DNA of 47,633 nt from Komagataeibacter melomenusus (lineage in GTDB: Bacteria; Pseudomonadota; Alphaproteobacteria; Acetobacterales; Acetobacteraceae): positions 1-47,633 of the forward strand of contig NZ_JABJWC010000027.1 in assembly GCF_013155395.1 (NCBI RefSeq). The letters run 5' to 3'. Shown here in pieces: positions 9,247 to 19,013 of the stretch; position 1 is the stretch's first letter, and every line of letters starts with the position of its first letter. The position numbers were made by a program, and so were the translations under genes. Below the pieces are notes generated by a model. It saw only the letters and a list, made by a program, of their open reading frames with translations, made no database searches and was not told the origin of the DNA.

Positions 9247-9455
9247 GGTCAGCTCCTGTAACTGTTTCATTCAAACGGCAGGCAAGGCCATTCCTGCCGC
9301 CCGCGCCCGTGGGCAGAGCCACGGAAAAACACGCAGGCAAGGAATGACCTTACATTATGGAAAGATATGTGACGCAAAGACGCGCCCCAGATCAAGTACT
9401 GTCTGCCCCGTGCCTGCGAAAACAGCCATGCAGTTCCGGCACACGACAGTGGCAA
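9247..9455 (-). promoter_or_regulatory. infC leader region
   Basis: The gap between thrS and infC contains a direct repeat GCAGGCAAGG (9278-9287 and 9333-9342, plus-strand reading), an inverted repeat CCGTGG/CCACGG (9307-9312 and 9319-9324) and GGCAGG/CCTGCC arms (9277-9298). The leader RNA could therefore be structured just before the unusual start. No convincing promoter was identified, so read-through from thrS or a separate promoter are both possible. Confidence 0.35.
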
Positions 9456-11390
9456 TCAGCCGCGCTTGCGACGGATATCGGGTGGCAGGGCCTCATATGC
9501 AAGGGCCGAGACCGCTTCTTCCAGCGGCAGCACCTCCTGCGTCTTGCCGCCAAGGCGGCGCATGGCCACGGTGTTTTCCTCCGCTTCCTTGCGGCCCACG
9601 ACCAGGATGACCGGCACGCGCGCCAGGCTGTGCTCGCGAATCTTGGCGTTGATCTTCTCGTTGCGCAGGTCGGCTTCCACCACCAGCCCCGCCGCGCGCA
9701 GGCTGTCGGTCACGTGCTGGGCATAATCGGCCGCATCGGTCACGATCGAGGCCACGACCACCTGGGTCGGCGCCAGCCATAGCGGGAAGCGCCCGGCATG
9801 CTGCTCGATCAGGATGCCGAGGAAGCGCTCGAACGAACCAAGGATGGCCCGGTGCAGCATGACCGGGCGATGGCGCGCGCTGTCCTCGCCCACATAGGAG
9901 GCATCGAGCCGCTCGGGCAGCACGTAATCGACCTGCAGCGTGCCGCACTGCCAGTCACGGCCAATGGCGTCACGCAGCACGAATTCCAGCTTGGGGCCAT
10001 AGAATGCCCCCTCGCCCGGATTGTGCTCATAGGTGACGCCCGCCATGTCGCAGGCCACTTTCAGCGCGTTCTCGGCGCGGTCCCATGTTGCGTCGTCGCC
10101 TGCGCGCTGCTCGGGGCGATCGGCGAATTTGACGCGGAAATGCTCGAAGCCAAGGTCCTGGTACACATCGGCGAGCATGCGCACGAAGCGTGCGGTCTCG
10201 TCGGCGATCTGGTCCTCGGTGCAGAAGATATGCGCATCATCCTGCGTAAAGCCGCGCACGCGCATGATGCCGTGCAACGCCCCCGAGGGCTCGTAGCGGT
10301 GGCAGGCCCCGAATTCCGCCATGCGCAGCGGCAGTTCGCGATACGAGCGCAGCCCGTGGCGGAAGATCTGCACATGGCACGGGCAGTTCATCGGCTTCAG
10401 CGCGAGGGTCTTGTCCTCGTCCTCCACGGTGGCGATGAACATGTGCTCACGGTATTTGTCCCAGTGGCCGGAAGCCTCCCACAGGGCGCGGTCAACGAGT
10501 TGCGGGGTGCGGACTTCCTGGTAGCCGTTGCCGTCCTGCGCGCGGCGCATGTAGTCCTGCAGCACGGTGTACAGCCGCCAGCCCTTGGGGTGCCAGAAGA
10601 TCTGGCCCACGGCTTCTTCCTGAATGTGGAACAGGTCCATCTCGCGGCCAATGCGGCGGTGGTCGCGGCGCTCGGCTTCCTCAAGCTGGTGCAGGTGGGC
10701 CTCAAGCTCCTTGCGGTCGCGCCAGGCGGTGCCGTAGATGCGCGTGAGCATGGGGTTGCGGTGGTCGCCGCGCCAGTAGGCACCCGCCACCTTCATCAGC
10801 TTGAAGGCATGGCCCACATCGGCCGTGCCGCGCAGGTGCGGGCCGCGGCACAGGTCCAGCCACTCGCCCTGGCGGTAGATCGAGATTTCCTCATCCGCCG
10901 GCAGGTCGCGGATCAGTTCGGCCTTGAAGCGCTCGCCCCTGTTCTCGAAGAATTCGATGGCCTTGTCCCGCGGCCACGCCTCGCGCACGAAGGGTTCGTT
11001 GGCGGCCACGATCTCGCCCATGCGCTTTTCGATGGCGGCGAAATCCTCCGGGCTGAACGGCTCGTTGCGATAGAAATCGTAATAGAAACCATTCTCGATC
11101 GACGGGCCGATGGTGACCTGCGTGCCCGGAAAGAGCGACTGCACGGCCTCCGCCAGCACGTGGGCGGCATCGTGGCGGATCATTTCCAGCGCCTCGGGGT
11201 CCTTGCGCGTGATGAAGCGCAGGCTGGCATCATGGTCGATCTCGCGGCCGATATCCATGAGCTTGCCATCCACTTCCATGGCAAGGGCGGCGCGGGCAAG
11301 ACCGGCGCCGATGGACTGCGCCACGGTCGTGCCCGTCACTGCCCCGTCAAAGCGGCGAACGGATCCGTCAGGCAGGGTTATGGCAGGCAT
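9456..11390 (-). CDS. thrS: Threonyl-tRNA synthetase
   Basis: 644 residues, the normal length. N-terminal TGS domain ([13 protein letters not shown]), editing domain with [11 protein letters not shown], class II catalytic core with the zinc-binding cysteine in MNCPCH, motif 2 around [15 protein letters not shown] and motif 3 in [13 protein letters not shown], then an anticodon-binding domain (residues about 535-644). It charges tRNA-Thr and removes mischarged serine. The ATG follows CCGGAGCAATGAAACC. It lies upstream of infC, the common thrS-infC order, but rpmI and rplT are not next to infC here. Confidence 0.96.
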   Translation of the reverse strand: MPAITLPDGSVRRFDGAVTGTTVAQSIGAGLARAALAMEVDGKLMDIGREIDHDASLRFITRKDPEALEMIRHDAAHVLAEAVQSLFPGTQVTIGPSIENGFYYDFYRNEPFSPEDFAAIEKRMGEIVAANEPFVREAWPRDKAIEFFENRGERFKAELIRDLPADEEISIYRQGEWLDLCRGPHLRGTADVGHAFKLMKVAGAYWRGDHRNPMLTRIYGTAWRDRKELEAHLHQLEEAERRDHRRIGREMDLFHIQEEAVGQIFWHPKGWRLYTVLQDYMRRAQDGNGYQEVRTPQLVDRALWEASGHWDKYREHMFIATVEDEDKTLALKPMNCPCHVQIFRHGLRSYRELPLRMAEFGACHRYEPSGALHGIMRVRGFTQDDAHIFCTEDQIADETARFVRMLADVYQDLGFEHFRVKFADRPEQRAGDDATWDRAENALKVACDMAGVTYEHNPGEGAFYGPKLEFVLRDAIGRDWQCGTLQVDYVLPERLDASYVGEDSARHRPVMLHRAILGSFERFLGILIEQHAGRFPLWLAPTQVVVASIVTDAADYAQHVTDSLRAAGLVVEADLRNEKINAKIREHSLARVPVILVVGRKEAEENTVAMRRLGGKTQEVLPLEEAVSALAYEALPPDIRRKRG

Positions 11391-11432
11391 GGTTTCATTG
11401 CTCCGGTAAGAAGATACTGCGCTGTAATGGCG

Positions 11433-12335
11433 TCAGCCGCGCGTTGCCGCAACCCTGTCAACGCGCACGGTGGCCAGATCACGCACATAAATCACCCGCA
11501 CCTGCCCTGCCCGCACCCCCACCGGGGCGGTCAGGGCGGGGTTGCTGTCGGCGGAAAACAGCACGGTGCACTTCACCCCAAGGGCGGCTGCCATGTGCAT
11601 GGGGCCGGTATCATTGCCCACCGCCCAGGCCGCGCGGGCCAGCACGCCGCCGAGTTCGAGCAGCGTGGTCCGGCCGGTCAGGTCAAGCGCATCGGGGCAG
11701 GCGTTGCGGATGGTGCAGGCCAGCCCGGCCTCGCCCCCGCCCCCCACCACGACCGGCAGCAGGCCCTGGCCGCGCAGGCGCACGGCAAGGGCTGCATAGC
11801 GTTCTGCCGGCCAGCGCTTGGCCGGGCGGTGGGCGGCAGCACCTGGCACGAGCACCGCATAGGGCGCGGGCAGCACCGGGCCGCCCCGTGCCAGCCATGA
11901 CAGGTCGGGCACGGGCAGGTGCGCGAGTCCCGCCCGCCTGAGCTGGTCGCGCTGGCGGGCGCGGGTATGCATGAAGCGCCGCTGCGGGTTGTCATGCACC
12001 GCCTGCGCGCCGCGCCCGATTCCCGACCACGCCCTGCCGCCCGAAAGATGAAAATAGCGCGTGCTGCGCCCCGAGGTCTGCAGGTCGTAAATGAAGTCAT
12101 ACCCCCGCAGCATGCGCCGCAGCGCCATGATGGCGGCAATGTCGCGCCACGGCGGCCTGCGGTCGAGCAGTACATGGTCGAACCACGGGCAGGCGCGACC
12201 GAGTTCGGCAAAGGGTGCCTGGGTCAGCAGGTCCACTTCATCATGGGCATGATGGGCGCGGATGGCGGCAAACGGGGCAAAGGACTGCACGAAATCGCCC
12301 AGCGCGCCCAGGCGGATGACAAGGATGCGGGCCAT
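11433..12335 (-). CDS. Glycosyltransferase family 9 (heptosyltransferase-like)
   Basis: 300 residues with the GT9 N-terminal motif RILVIRLGALGDFVQS and the C-terminal nucleotide-sugar region (VVVGGGGEAGL, then GNDTGPMHMAAALG). GT9 enzymes transfer heptose from ADP-heptose to lipopolysaccharide inner core, which is the most likely role here, but the exact acceptor cannot be read from sequence. It lies three bases after the TPR gene on the same strand, so the two are probably cotranscribed, and it is near a GT4 gene that is divergent. Confidence 0.85.
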   Translation of the reverse strand: MARILVIRLGALGDFVQSFAPFAAIRAHHAHDEVDLLTQAPFAELGRACPWFDHVLLDRRPPWRDIAAIMALRRMLRGYDFIYDLQTSGRSTRYFHLSGGRAWSGIGRGAQAVHDNPQRRFMHTRARQRDQLRRAGLAHLPVPDLSWLARGGPVLPAPYAVLVPGAAAHRPAKRWPAERYAALAVRLRGQGLLPVVVGGGGEAGLACTIRNACPDALDLTGRTTLLELGGVLARAAWAVGNDTGPMHMAAALGVKCTVLFSADSNPALTAPVGVRAGQVRVIYVRDLATVRVDRVAATRG

Positions 12336-12338
12336 TGA

Positions 12339-13313
12339 TCAGGGTGCCTCGGGGTCGGTTTCCAGCAAAGCGAGGTCCTGGCGCGCAAGGTCGGCCTCAT
12401 CCGAATCCGGGGCCTGCCTGACCACGTCCAGCCAGTCGGCGCGGGCCAGTTCCATCTGGCCCTGGCGCTGGTACAGGATACCGCGCTCGAGCAGGGCCGC
12501 GCCGTTATGGGGCATGTCATGCAGGGCGGCGTTGATGTCGGCCATGCCCTGGTCGATGCGCCCGAGCTTGCGCCACGCGCCCGCCCGCGCCACCAGCGCC
12601 TCGTCACGCGCGCCTGGCGCGGATGGCAGCGGCGTGAGCATGTCGATGGCGCGCTGGGGCTGGCCCAGTTCCACCGCCACCCGCGCATAGACCAGCTTCA
12701 GCGCCGGGTCATCGGGGGCCAGCGCCAGCCCATAGGTTGCGCTGTCGAAGGCCTGTTTCGGGCTGTCATCAGCCTGCCAGGCGCGGGCTGCCGCCTCCGC
12801 CACGCTGGCACGGCGCAGGCGGGAGGCGGGTGTTTCCACCACGGCCTGCCGGCTGCCCCGCCTGCCTTCGGGCGGCGGGCCATCCGGCCAGTCGGGCACA
12901 TGCGCCAGCCGGTCGAGGGTGGTGGCGGCGGTGGCGACATCACCCAGTTCCATCTGGGCCAGGGCCGCGCATTGCTCGGCCTCGAGGCCGCCGCCATGGC
13001 TGCGCCAGTCCTCGGCATAATCGCGGGCGCCATCGGGGTCATCGGCCAGGGTGGCGGTGCAGTGGTTGAAATCCCAGCCCTGCGGTGCCGCAGGCGGCGT
13101 GGATGAGGGCGTGGCGATGGGCGGCGCCGCTTCTTCTTTTACGGGACCGGTTTCATCGGCCCGGGCGCGCCCGCACGCAAGGCCTGCGGCCAGCACGAGG
13201 CCAACGGCCATGAAACCCGCGCGCCGGGGGCACGAAAACACCGCCACCGGCCTTGCGGCAGGACTGCGCCATACGGCAGGCGCGCAGGGGAAGGACTGGG
13301 CAGAAAATCTCAT
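12339..13313 (-). CDS. TPR-repeat exported protein
   Basis: 324 residues from ATG 13313. A basic N-terminus followed by a hydrophobic stretch (AGFMAVGLVLAAGLACG, about 37-53) looks like a signal or anchor. The rest is made of TPR-like helical pairs, clearest at AFDSATYGLALAPDDPALKL, GQPQRAIDMLTPL, LGRIDQGMADINAALHDMP and LLERGILYQRQGQMELARAD. TPR proteins act as scaffolds. The frame remains open to 13799 but that part overlaps the divergent GT4 gene, so it was not used. No ribosome site is clear for 13313. Confidence 0.72.
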   Translation of the reverse strand: MRFSAQSFPCAPAVWRSPAARPVAVFSCPRRAGFMAVGLVLAAGLACGRARADETGPVKEEAAPPIATPSSTPPAAPQGWDFNHCTATLADDPDGARDYAEDWRSHGGGLEAEQCAALAQMELGDVATAATTLDRLAHVPDWPDGPPPEGRRGSRQAVVETPASRLRRASVAEAAARAWQADDSPKQAFDSATYGLALAPDDPALKLVYARVAVELGQPQRAIDMLTPLPSAPGARDEALVARAGAWRKLGRIDQGMADINAALHDMPHNGAALLERGILYQRQGQMELARADWLDVVRQAPDSDEADLARQDLALLETDPEAP

Positions 13314-13413
13314 TAGCGCATTCGTCGGCCTGCCTGCGGCCAAGGTCAAGGCCAAAGCCCCATTGACCGGCAGACCGTGCAGTTCCATTGCGTTCGTGAT
13401 ATGGTGGAATGTG

Positions 13414-14643
13414 ATGCAAACCGTTACTGACCGACCCGTCATCCTGCAGGTGCTGCCTGCGCTCGAATCCGGCGGGATAGAACATGGCACGCTGGAAATG
13501 GCGCAGGCCATCGTACAGGCTGGCGGCACGGCGCTTGTGGCCAGTGCGGGCGGGCGCCTTGTGCCACGCCTGAAATATATCGGCGCAACCCCCATCGCGC
13601 TCGAACTCGGGGCCAAGAATCCCTTCTCCATCATGCGCAACGCCAGCAGGCTGCGCCATGTCATGGCCGAGCATGGCGTCAACCTGGTGCATGCCCGCTC
13701 GCGCGCGCCCGCCTGGGCGGCATCGCTGGCCTGCCGCCGGGCGGGCGTGCCGCTGGTCACCACCTGGCATGGGGTGCATGCCGCCAACCTGCCGGGCAAG
13801 AAGCGCTATAACAGCGTGCTCGCCTCGGGCGCGCGGGTCATTGCCATCAGCCAGTACATCGCCACCCGCCTGCGCGATGAATACAAGGTGGGCGATGACC
13901 GCCTGCGCCTGATCCCGCGCGGGGCGGACATGCTGCGCTTCGACCCGCATAACGTGCGCGGCAACCGCGTGCAGAAGCTTATGGGGCTGTGGCAGATCCC
14001 CGACGGGGCCGCCGTCATCATGCTGCCCGCGCGCGTAACCGGGTGGAAAGGCCACGCCGTGCTGATCGAGGCGCTGGCCCACCTCACCCGCACGCAGGGC
14101 ATCGCCCAGGACTGGGTATGCATTTTCGTGGGCGAGGCCAACGCGAAGGAAGGCCGTGCGCTCGTAGCCCAGGCCGAGCGCTGCGGCATCGCCGAACACC
14201 TGCGCTTCGCCGGACACTGTGCCGACATGCCCGCGGCCATGATGCTGGCTGACATGATCGTGGTGCCCTCACGCAGGCCCGAGCCGTTCGGCCGCGTGGT
14301 GGTGGAGGCGCAGGCCATGGGCCGCCCCGTGATCGTGGCCGCCCACGGCGCCGCACTCGAGACGGTGGAGAACGGCGTGACCGGCTTTGCCTTCCCCCCC
14401 GATGATGCGCAGGCGCTGGCCGCGTGCATCCGCCACGTGGCCGACCTGTCGGCAGGCGAACGCGCGGACCTGGCCGCCCGCGCGCGCGAAAACGTGTACC
14501 TGCATTATTCCACCCAGGCCATGCAGTACGCGACCCTGTGCGTTTATGATGAACTCCTGCACACCCGGCTGGCGGACACGTTCTATCACGCTGCCGTGGG
14601 CAGCCTGGACTGGGATGAGGAAGCCCTGCCCCAGGCGGGCTGA
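13414..14643 (+). CDS. Glycosyltransferase family 4
   Basis: 409 residues with GT-B layout. N-terminal domain begins ILQVLPALESGGIEHGTLEMA, as in lipopolysaccharide or exopolysaccharide GT4 enzymes. The donor-binding C-terminal domain has RVTGWKGHAVLIEAL and the EX7E region EPFGRVVVEAQAMGRPVI. It probably adds a sugar to a cell-surface polysaccharide; donor and acceptor are unknown. The start ATG 13414 has GGTGGA just before it; an adjacent in-frame GTG at 13411 is an alternative. It is divergent from the TPR/GT9 pair, and the three form a small surface-glycan locus. Confidence 0.87.
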   Translation: MQTVTDRPVILQVLPALESGGIEHGTLEMAQAIVQAGGTALVASAGGRLVPRLKYIGATPIALELGAKNPFSIMRNASRLRHVMAEHGVNLVHARSRAPAWAASLACRRAGVPLVTTWHGVHAANLPGKKRYNSVLASGARVIAISQYIATRLRDEYKVGDDRLRLIPRGADMLRFDPHNVRGNRVQKLMGLWQIPDGAAVIMLPARVTGWKGHAVLIEALAHLTRTQGIAQDWVCIFVGEANAKEGRALVAQAERCGIAEHLRFAGHCADMPAAMMLADMIVVPSRRPEPFGRVVVEAQAMGRPVIVAAHGAALETVENGVTGFAFPPDDAQALAACIRHVADLSAGERADLAARARENVYLHYSTQAMQYATLCVYDELLHTRLADTFYHAAVGSLDWDEEALPQAG

Positions 14644-14649
14644 GGGGGC

Positions 14650-14676
14650 GCACCGTAATTATGTCATATACGGTGC
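14650..14676. promoter_or_regulatory. Inverted repeat after the GT4 gene
   Basis: GCACCGTA and TACGGTGC form perfect eight-base arms around an 11-base AT-rich loop, seven bases after the GT4 stop. There is no T run, so it may be a weak terminator or an operator for the following Rieske gene. The rest of the gap to 14873 shows no gene. Confidence 0.4.
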
Positions 14677-14873
14677 AACAATGCCTTGATCTGCCTCATG
14701 GCCGCGCCAAAACACGGGCCGAGCATCCAGCCCCGAGCATGGGCCATATGCAAGGGGTGGTTTTACAGTCGACAACACGGCTGAAATTCTTCACCCATGG
14801 CACATTCTGATTCCTGGCGGACGGGGATGCCCGCTGACCGCCGTTTAACGTGAACACTTCGGGACTGCACCAC

Positions 14874-16019
14874 ATGAACCAGATTTCCCCCGTCCAGACA
14901 GACACCGCCGCCACGGCAGCCCAGCCGGACCTGCGGCGGGTCAATTCCAACCCGGATTTCTGGTATCCGGTGGCGTGGTCTTCCGCCCTGCGCAAGAACA
15001 AGACGCTGGCCGTAAGCTTTGCGGGCATTCCCATGGTGCTCGTCCGCCCCGAGGAAGGCACCGTCTTCGCCCTGTTCGACCGCTGCCCCCACCGCCAGGT
15101 GCCGCTGAGCAAGGGCACCGTGAACGGCCAGACCGTGCGCTGCTGCTACCATGGCTGGGCCTTTGGCCGCTCGGGCCGCTGCATCGACGTGCCCTACCTG
15201 GGCAAGGGCAAGCTGCCCAACGGCGTGCGCACCTTCCCCGTGCGCGAGGAAGGCGGGCTGATCTTCGTCTTCCCCGGTGATCCGGCCAAGGCGGAGACCG
15301 TCCCCTTCCCCAAGCTGGCCCAGACCGCCAACCCCGCTTACAAGACCAAGCAGTTCGGCCCGCGCGTGAACTGCCACTACACCTTCATGCACGAGAACCT
15401 GATGGACATGAACCATCAGTTCCTGCACCGCCGCCAGATGGGCCAGATCAAGGCGCGCTTCCTTGGCCAGGACAAGGGCGAGGACTTCATCGAGGCGCGC
15501 TACAGCTTCATGCGCTGCGCGGGCCAGCAGCCGCTGGCCGAGCGCCTGATCTTTGGCAAGCACAAGGATCTCAACGGCCGCGAGCAGCCCGTTGAGGAAG
15601 TGGTGACCATCCGCACCGAATACCCGTACCAGACCCTGCGCATCACCGACAAGGATGGTGACCTGATCATGGATCTGTGGACGGCCTACGTGCCGGTGGA
15701 CAAGAACGAGCGCGTGACCCAGGCCTTTGGCCTGCTGTCCATCCTGCGCCCGCAGACCCCGCTGCTGATCGACCTGATCTGGCCCGCGCTGGGCTGGTTC
15801 ACCAACCGCATCTTCCTTGAGGACAAGGAAATCGTGGAACTGGAGCAGGCCGCCTGGAACGAGGTCGGCTACGACCGCAATGTCGAGATCTTCCCCGTGG
15901 TCAAGGCGCTGCGCGAACTGCTCATGCGCTGTGGCATTGCACAGGATGCCGCGCAGTCAGGCGCGGTCGAACCCGTGGCCCCTGCCGCCTGCACCGCCGA
16001 ACCCGAAACCACGGCCTGA
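14874..16019 (+). CDS. Rieske [2Fe-2S] non-haem iron oxygenase, alpha-subunit type
   Basis: 381 residues. Rieske cluster ligands C71-x-H73 (FDRCPHRQ) and C90-x-x-H93 (RCCYHGW). The mononuclear iron site of ring-hydroxylating oxygenases is recognisable in ENLMDMNHQFLH (His181, His185, with Asp/Asn nearby). No beta subunit, ferredoxin or reductase gene is adjacent, so it is an orphan terminal oxygenase that needs electron carriers encoded elsewhere. Single-component relatives demethylate, hydroxylate or desaturate aromatic, sterol-like or other hydrophobic substrates. Substrate unknown. ATG 14874 was chosen; an in-frame GTG at 14850 would add eight residues, and neither has a good ribosome site. 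Confidence 0.85.
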   Translation: MNQISPVQTDTAATAAQPDLRRVNSNPDFWYPVAWSSALRKNKTLAVSFAGIPMVLVRPEEGTVFALFDRCPHRQVPLSKGTVNGQTVRCCYHGWAFGRSGRCIDVPYLGKGKLPNGVRTFPVREEGGLIFVFPGDPAKAETVPFPKLAQTANPAYKTKQFGPRVNCHYTFMHENLMDMNHQFLHRRQMGQIKARFLGQDKGEDFIEARYSFMRCAGQQPLAERLIFGKHKDLNGREQPVEEVVTIRTEYPYQTLRITDKDGDLIMDLWTAYVPVDKNERVTQAFGLLSILRPQTPLLIDLIWPALGWFTNRIFLEDKEIVELEQAAWNEVGYDRNVEIFPVVKALRELLMRCGIAQDAAQSGAVEPVAPAACTAEPETTA

Positions 16020-16029
16020 GCGCCGCACG

Positions 16030-16051
16030 ACCCGCCCCGGCAGGGGCGGGT
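16030..16051. terminator. GC-rich hairpin after the Rieske gene
   Basis: ACCCGCCCC and GGGGCGGGT form perfect nine-base arms around GGCA, ten bases after the Rieske stop. No T run follows, so it may attenuate rather than end transcription, or protect the 3' end of the RNA. Confidence 0.5.
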
Positions 16052-16077
16052 GGCCTGACCCTGAACGAAACACCGCC

Positions 16078-16257
16078 ATGACCGACCGGCCCGATACCCC
16101 ACGCCTGACCGACCGGGCGGAAGCCGCGCGCCGCGCCCGCCTCGCGCGCGAGGCCGAAGCCCTGCGCGCCAACCTGCGCCGGCGCAAGCAGCAGAGCCGC
16201 GCCCGCGTAACCGCACCCGAAGCCCCGCCGCAGGACACATCCGGCAACGAAGCGTGA
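16078..16257 (+). CDS. Small Arg/Ala-rich protein
   Basis: 59 residues: a short acidic start (MTDRPDTPRL), then an amphipathic, very basic helix (AEAARRARLAREAEALRANL followed by RRRKQQSRAR), then a proline-rich tail. No domain is recognised. Small proteins of this composition next to murA are, from memory, common in Alphaproteobacteria, but I cannot name a function. It may bind nucleic acid. The ATG is preceded by GAACGAAACACC, a weak site. It sits between the Rieske gene and dcd. Confidence 0.6.
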   Translation: MTDRPDTPRLTDRAEAARRARLAREAEALRANLRRRKQQSRARVTAPEAPPQDTSGNEA

Positions 16258-16352
16258 TTTTGCCGGTTGCGGTTGGCCGGTCACTTCGTTAGTGGTCGCG
16301 CAAGCCGCAGGGGCACGCCCCGCGCGCAATCCATGCCGGAGGAACGGACACC

Positions 16353-16907
16353 ATGCCCATAATGCCTGATACGTGGATTCGCCGCATGGCCACGGAACAC
16401 GGCATGATCGAGCCCTTCGTGGAAAAACAGAGCCGTGAGGGCGTAATCTCCTTCGGCCTGTCCTCCTATGGCTACGATGCGCGTATCGCCAACGAATTCA
16501 AGATTTTCACCGACGTGGACAACGCGGTAGTCGACCCCAAGAACTTTGCCGAGAACAGCTTCGTAACCCGGCATGGCGACTGCTGTACCATTCCGCCGCA
16601 CAGCTTCGTGCTGGCGCATACGGTGGAATATTTCCGCATCCCGCGCGACACGCTGGTGGTGTGCCTGGGCAAATCCACCTACGCGCGTTGCGGCATCATC
16701 GTCAACGTGACGCCCCTGGAGCCGGAATGGGAGGGGCAGGTCACGATCGAGATCAGCAACACCACGCCGCTGCCCGCGCGCATCTATGCCAATGAAGGCA
16801 TCTGCCAGTTCCTGTTCTTTCAGGGGGCCAGCCCGTGCGAGGTCAGCTACGCCGACCGCAAGGGCAAATACATGGGGCAGGTCGGCGTCGCCCCACCGCG
16901 CATGTAA
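16353..16907 (+). CDS. dcd: dCTP deaminase
   Basis: 184 residues, the usual length. [10 protein letters not shown] start, [15 protein letters not shown], the substrate-binding region [23 protein letters not shown] with the catalytic glutamate in PLEPEWEG, and [13 protein letters not shown]. It deaminates dCTP to dUTP, the first step towards dTMP by this route. GGAGGAACGG precedes the ATG. It lies 17 bases upstream of murA, the order usual in Acetobacteraceae. Confidence 0.95.
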   Translation: MPIMPDTWIRRMATEHGMIEPFVEKQSREGVISFGLSSYGYDARIANEFKIFTDVDNAVVDPKNFAENSFVTRHGDCCTIPPHSFVLAHTVEYFRIPRDTLVVCLGKSTYARCGIIVNVTPLEPEWEGQVTIEISNTTPLPARIYANEGICQFLFFQGASPCEVSYADRKGKYMGQVGVAPPRM

Positions 16908-16924
16908 GCAGGAACCGCAAGCCT

Positions 16925-18187
16925 ATGGACCGTTTCATCATCCACGGCGGCCACCCGCTGCGTGGCGACATCATTATTGGCGGGGCCAAGAACTCCGCCC
17001 TCAAGCTGCTGGTGGCCGGCCTGCTCACGCCCGAGAAGCTGGTGCTCGAAAACGTGCCCCGCATTGCCGATATCCGCACCATGCGCCGCCTGCTCGCGCA
17101 GCATGGGCTGGACGTGGAAGACGTAAGCGGTGACGGCGGCACGCTTTCGGTCGGTGGCGAGATCACCAATACGGAAGCGCCGTACGACATCGTCTCCATG
17201 ATGCGGGCCTCGATCCTGGTGCTCGGCCCGCTGCTGGCCCGCTGTGGCGAGGCCCGGGTGTCGCTGCCCGGTGGCTGCGCCATCGGCACCCGGCCGGTTG
17301 ACCTGCACCTCAAGGCGCTGGAAACGCTGGGGGCGAAGATCACGCTCGAGAACGGCTACATCCACGCCGAGGCGCCCGACGGGCTGAAGGGCGAGCGGGT
17401 CATCCTGCCGTTTGCCTCGGTGGGGGCGACCGAGAACCTGCTCATGGCCGCCGCGCTTGCCAAAGGCCGCACCGAGATCATCAACGCCGCGCGCGAGCCC
17501 GAGATTGGCGACCTTGTCGGCTGCCTCAACGCCATGGGGGCGCGCATTACCGGCACCGGCACCGGCAAGCTGGTGATCGACGGGGTCGAGGGCCTGCATG
17601 GCGCGCGCTACCGCGTCATGCCCGACCGAATCGAATGCGGCACCTATGCCTGTGCCGCCGCCATTACCGGGGGCGAGCTGCGCCTTGTGGGCGGGCAGGT
17701 CGAGCATCTCGGCGCGGTGGTGCGCGCGCTGGAGGAAGCCGGCGTGGAAATGGTGCAGGAAGAAGGTGCCGTGCGCGTGCAGCGCACCGGCGCACTGCGC
17801 GGGGTCGATATCATGACCGAGCCCTATCCCGGCTTCCCGACCGACATGCAGGCGCAGTTCATGGCGCTGCTCTCGGTGGCGGAAGGCGCCTCGATGGTGA
17901 CCGAGACCATTTTCGAGAACCGCTTCATGCACGTGCCCGAACTCAACCGCATGGGCGCGCGCATCAACGTGCATGGCTCGTCAGCCATCATCCGGGGCGT
18001 GCATTCGCTCTCGGGCGCGCCGGTCATGGCGACCGACCTGCGGGCCTCGTTCTCGCTCATCCTCGCGGGGCTTGCCGCCCATGGCGAGACGATCCTGAGC
18101 CGGGTCTATCACCTTGACCGTGGCTATGAGGCGGTCGAGCGCAAGCTGGCACAGGTGGGCGCGCATATCGAGCGCGTTTCGGGCTGA
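16925..18187 (+). CDS. murA: UDP-N-acetylglucosamine 1-carboxyvinyltransferase
   Basis: 420 residues with the EPSP-synthase-like fold. The N-terminus [11 protein letters not shown] and the loop [20 protein letters not shown] are typical; the Cys in GGCAIG corresponds to the PEP-binding, fosfomycin-sensitive cysteine (Cys115 in E. coli). It performs the first committed step of peptidoglycan synthesis in the cytoplasm. AGGAA precedes the ATG. Adjacent to dcd upstream and hisG downstream. Confidence 0.96.
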   Translation: MDRFIIHGGHPLRGDIIIGGAKNSALKLLVAGLLTPEKLVLENVPRIADIRTMRRLLAQHGLDVEDVSGDGGTLSVGGEITNTEAPYDIVSMMRASILVLGPLLARCGEARVSLPGGCAIGTRPVDLHLKALETLGAKITLENGYIHAEAPDGLKGERVILPFASVGATENLLMAAALAKGRTEIINAAREPEIGDLVGCLNAMGARITGTGTGKLVIDGVEGLHGARYRVMPDRIECGTYACAAAITGGELRLVGGQVEHLGAVVRALEEAGVEMVQEEGAVRVQRTGALRGVDIMTEPYPGFPTDMQAQFMALLSVAEGASMVTETIFENRFMHVPELNRMGARINVHGSSAIIRGVHSLSGAPVMATDLRASFSLILAGLAAHGETILSRVYHLDRGYEAVERKLAQVGAHIERVSG

Positions 18188-18305
18188 GGCCCCTGCCCTG
18201 AGAAAAGGGCGCTTCCTGCCTGATGGCGGAATGTGGTATGCGCGCATGTCACTTACGGGCTGCTGCGCGATTGCAGCGGGCCTGCCTTCATGCGTGGAGA
18301 ATGCA

Positions 18306-19013
18306 TTGACCGTCCTGTCACCGGCCCAGACCGCCATTCCGGAAACGGATAGCCCGCTGGTACTCGCCCTGCCCAAGGGCCGTATCCTCAAAGCCGCGGC
18401 GCCGCTTCTGCATATGGCGGGCATCGTGCCCGGCCCGGACTTCAATGATGACAAAAGCCGCCTGCTGCGTTTCGAGACCAATGACCCCGGCATCGACGTG
18501 GTGCGCGTGCGCTCATTCGATGTGGCAACCTTCGTGGCCTTTGGCGGGGCGCAGATCGGCATCTGCGGCGCTGATGTGCTGATGGAGTTCGACTACCCCG
18601 AAATCTATGCCCCGCTTGACCTGGGCATCGGAGGCTGCCGCATTTCCATCGCCCGGCCCAAGGACCGCAGCGGGCAGGAAGACAACCCAAACCGCCTCTC
18701 GCAGGTGCGGGTGGCGACCAAATACCCTTCGCTTACGCGGCGGCATTTCGCGGCACGCGGCATCAATGCCGCCATCGTGCACCTGCATGGCGCGATGGAA
18801 CTGGCCCCGGTGCTCGACCTTTCGCACCTGATTGTCGATCTGGTCGATACCGGCTCCACGCTGCGCGCCAACGGGTTGGAGGAAACCCAGACCATCGCCC
18901 ACATCACCAGCCGCCTGATCGTGAACCGCACGGCGCTGAAAACCCAGCCCGAGCGCATTAGCGCGATCATCAACCGTTTCCGCGCGGCGCTGGCCAAGGA
19001 GCACGAGGCATGA
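18306..19013 (+). CDS. hisG: ATP phosphoribosyltransferase, short form (HisG)
   Basis: 235 residues from a TTG at 18306, chosen because GTGGAG lies six bases before it and the conserved LVLALPKGRIL then falls at the expected place. An in-frame ATG at 18246 would add 20 residues without family support. The PRPP-binding motif appears as VDLVDTGSTLRANGL. The protein lacks the C-terminal ACT-like domain of the long form, so it should be a short-form HisG that needs the regulatory subunit HisZ, which is not in this window. First step of histidine synthesis. Overlaps hisD by four bases. Confidence 0.93.
   Translation: MTVLSPAQTAIPETDSPLVLALPKGRILKAAAPLLHMAGIVPGPDFNDDKSRLLRFETNDPGIDVVRVRSFDVATFVAFGGAQIGICGADVLMEFDYPEIYAPLDLGIGGCRISIARPKDRSGQEDNPNRLSQVRVATKYPSLTRRHFAARGINAAIVHLHGAMELAPVLDLSHLIVDLVDTGSTLRANGLEETQTIAHITSRLIVNRTALKTQPERISAIINRFRAALAKEHEA

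Noticed and set aside
9798-11900. Plus-strand open frame of 700 codons opposite thrS
   Set aside because: thrS has all synthetase motifs on the minus strand; the plus frame has none.
13314-13799. N-terminal extension of the TPR protein frame
   Set aside because: It overlaps the divergent GT4 gene and gives a non-natural N-terminus; the signal/anchor sequence starts at 13313.
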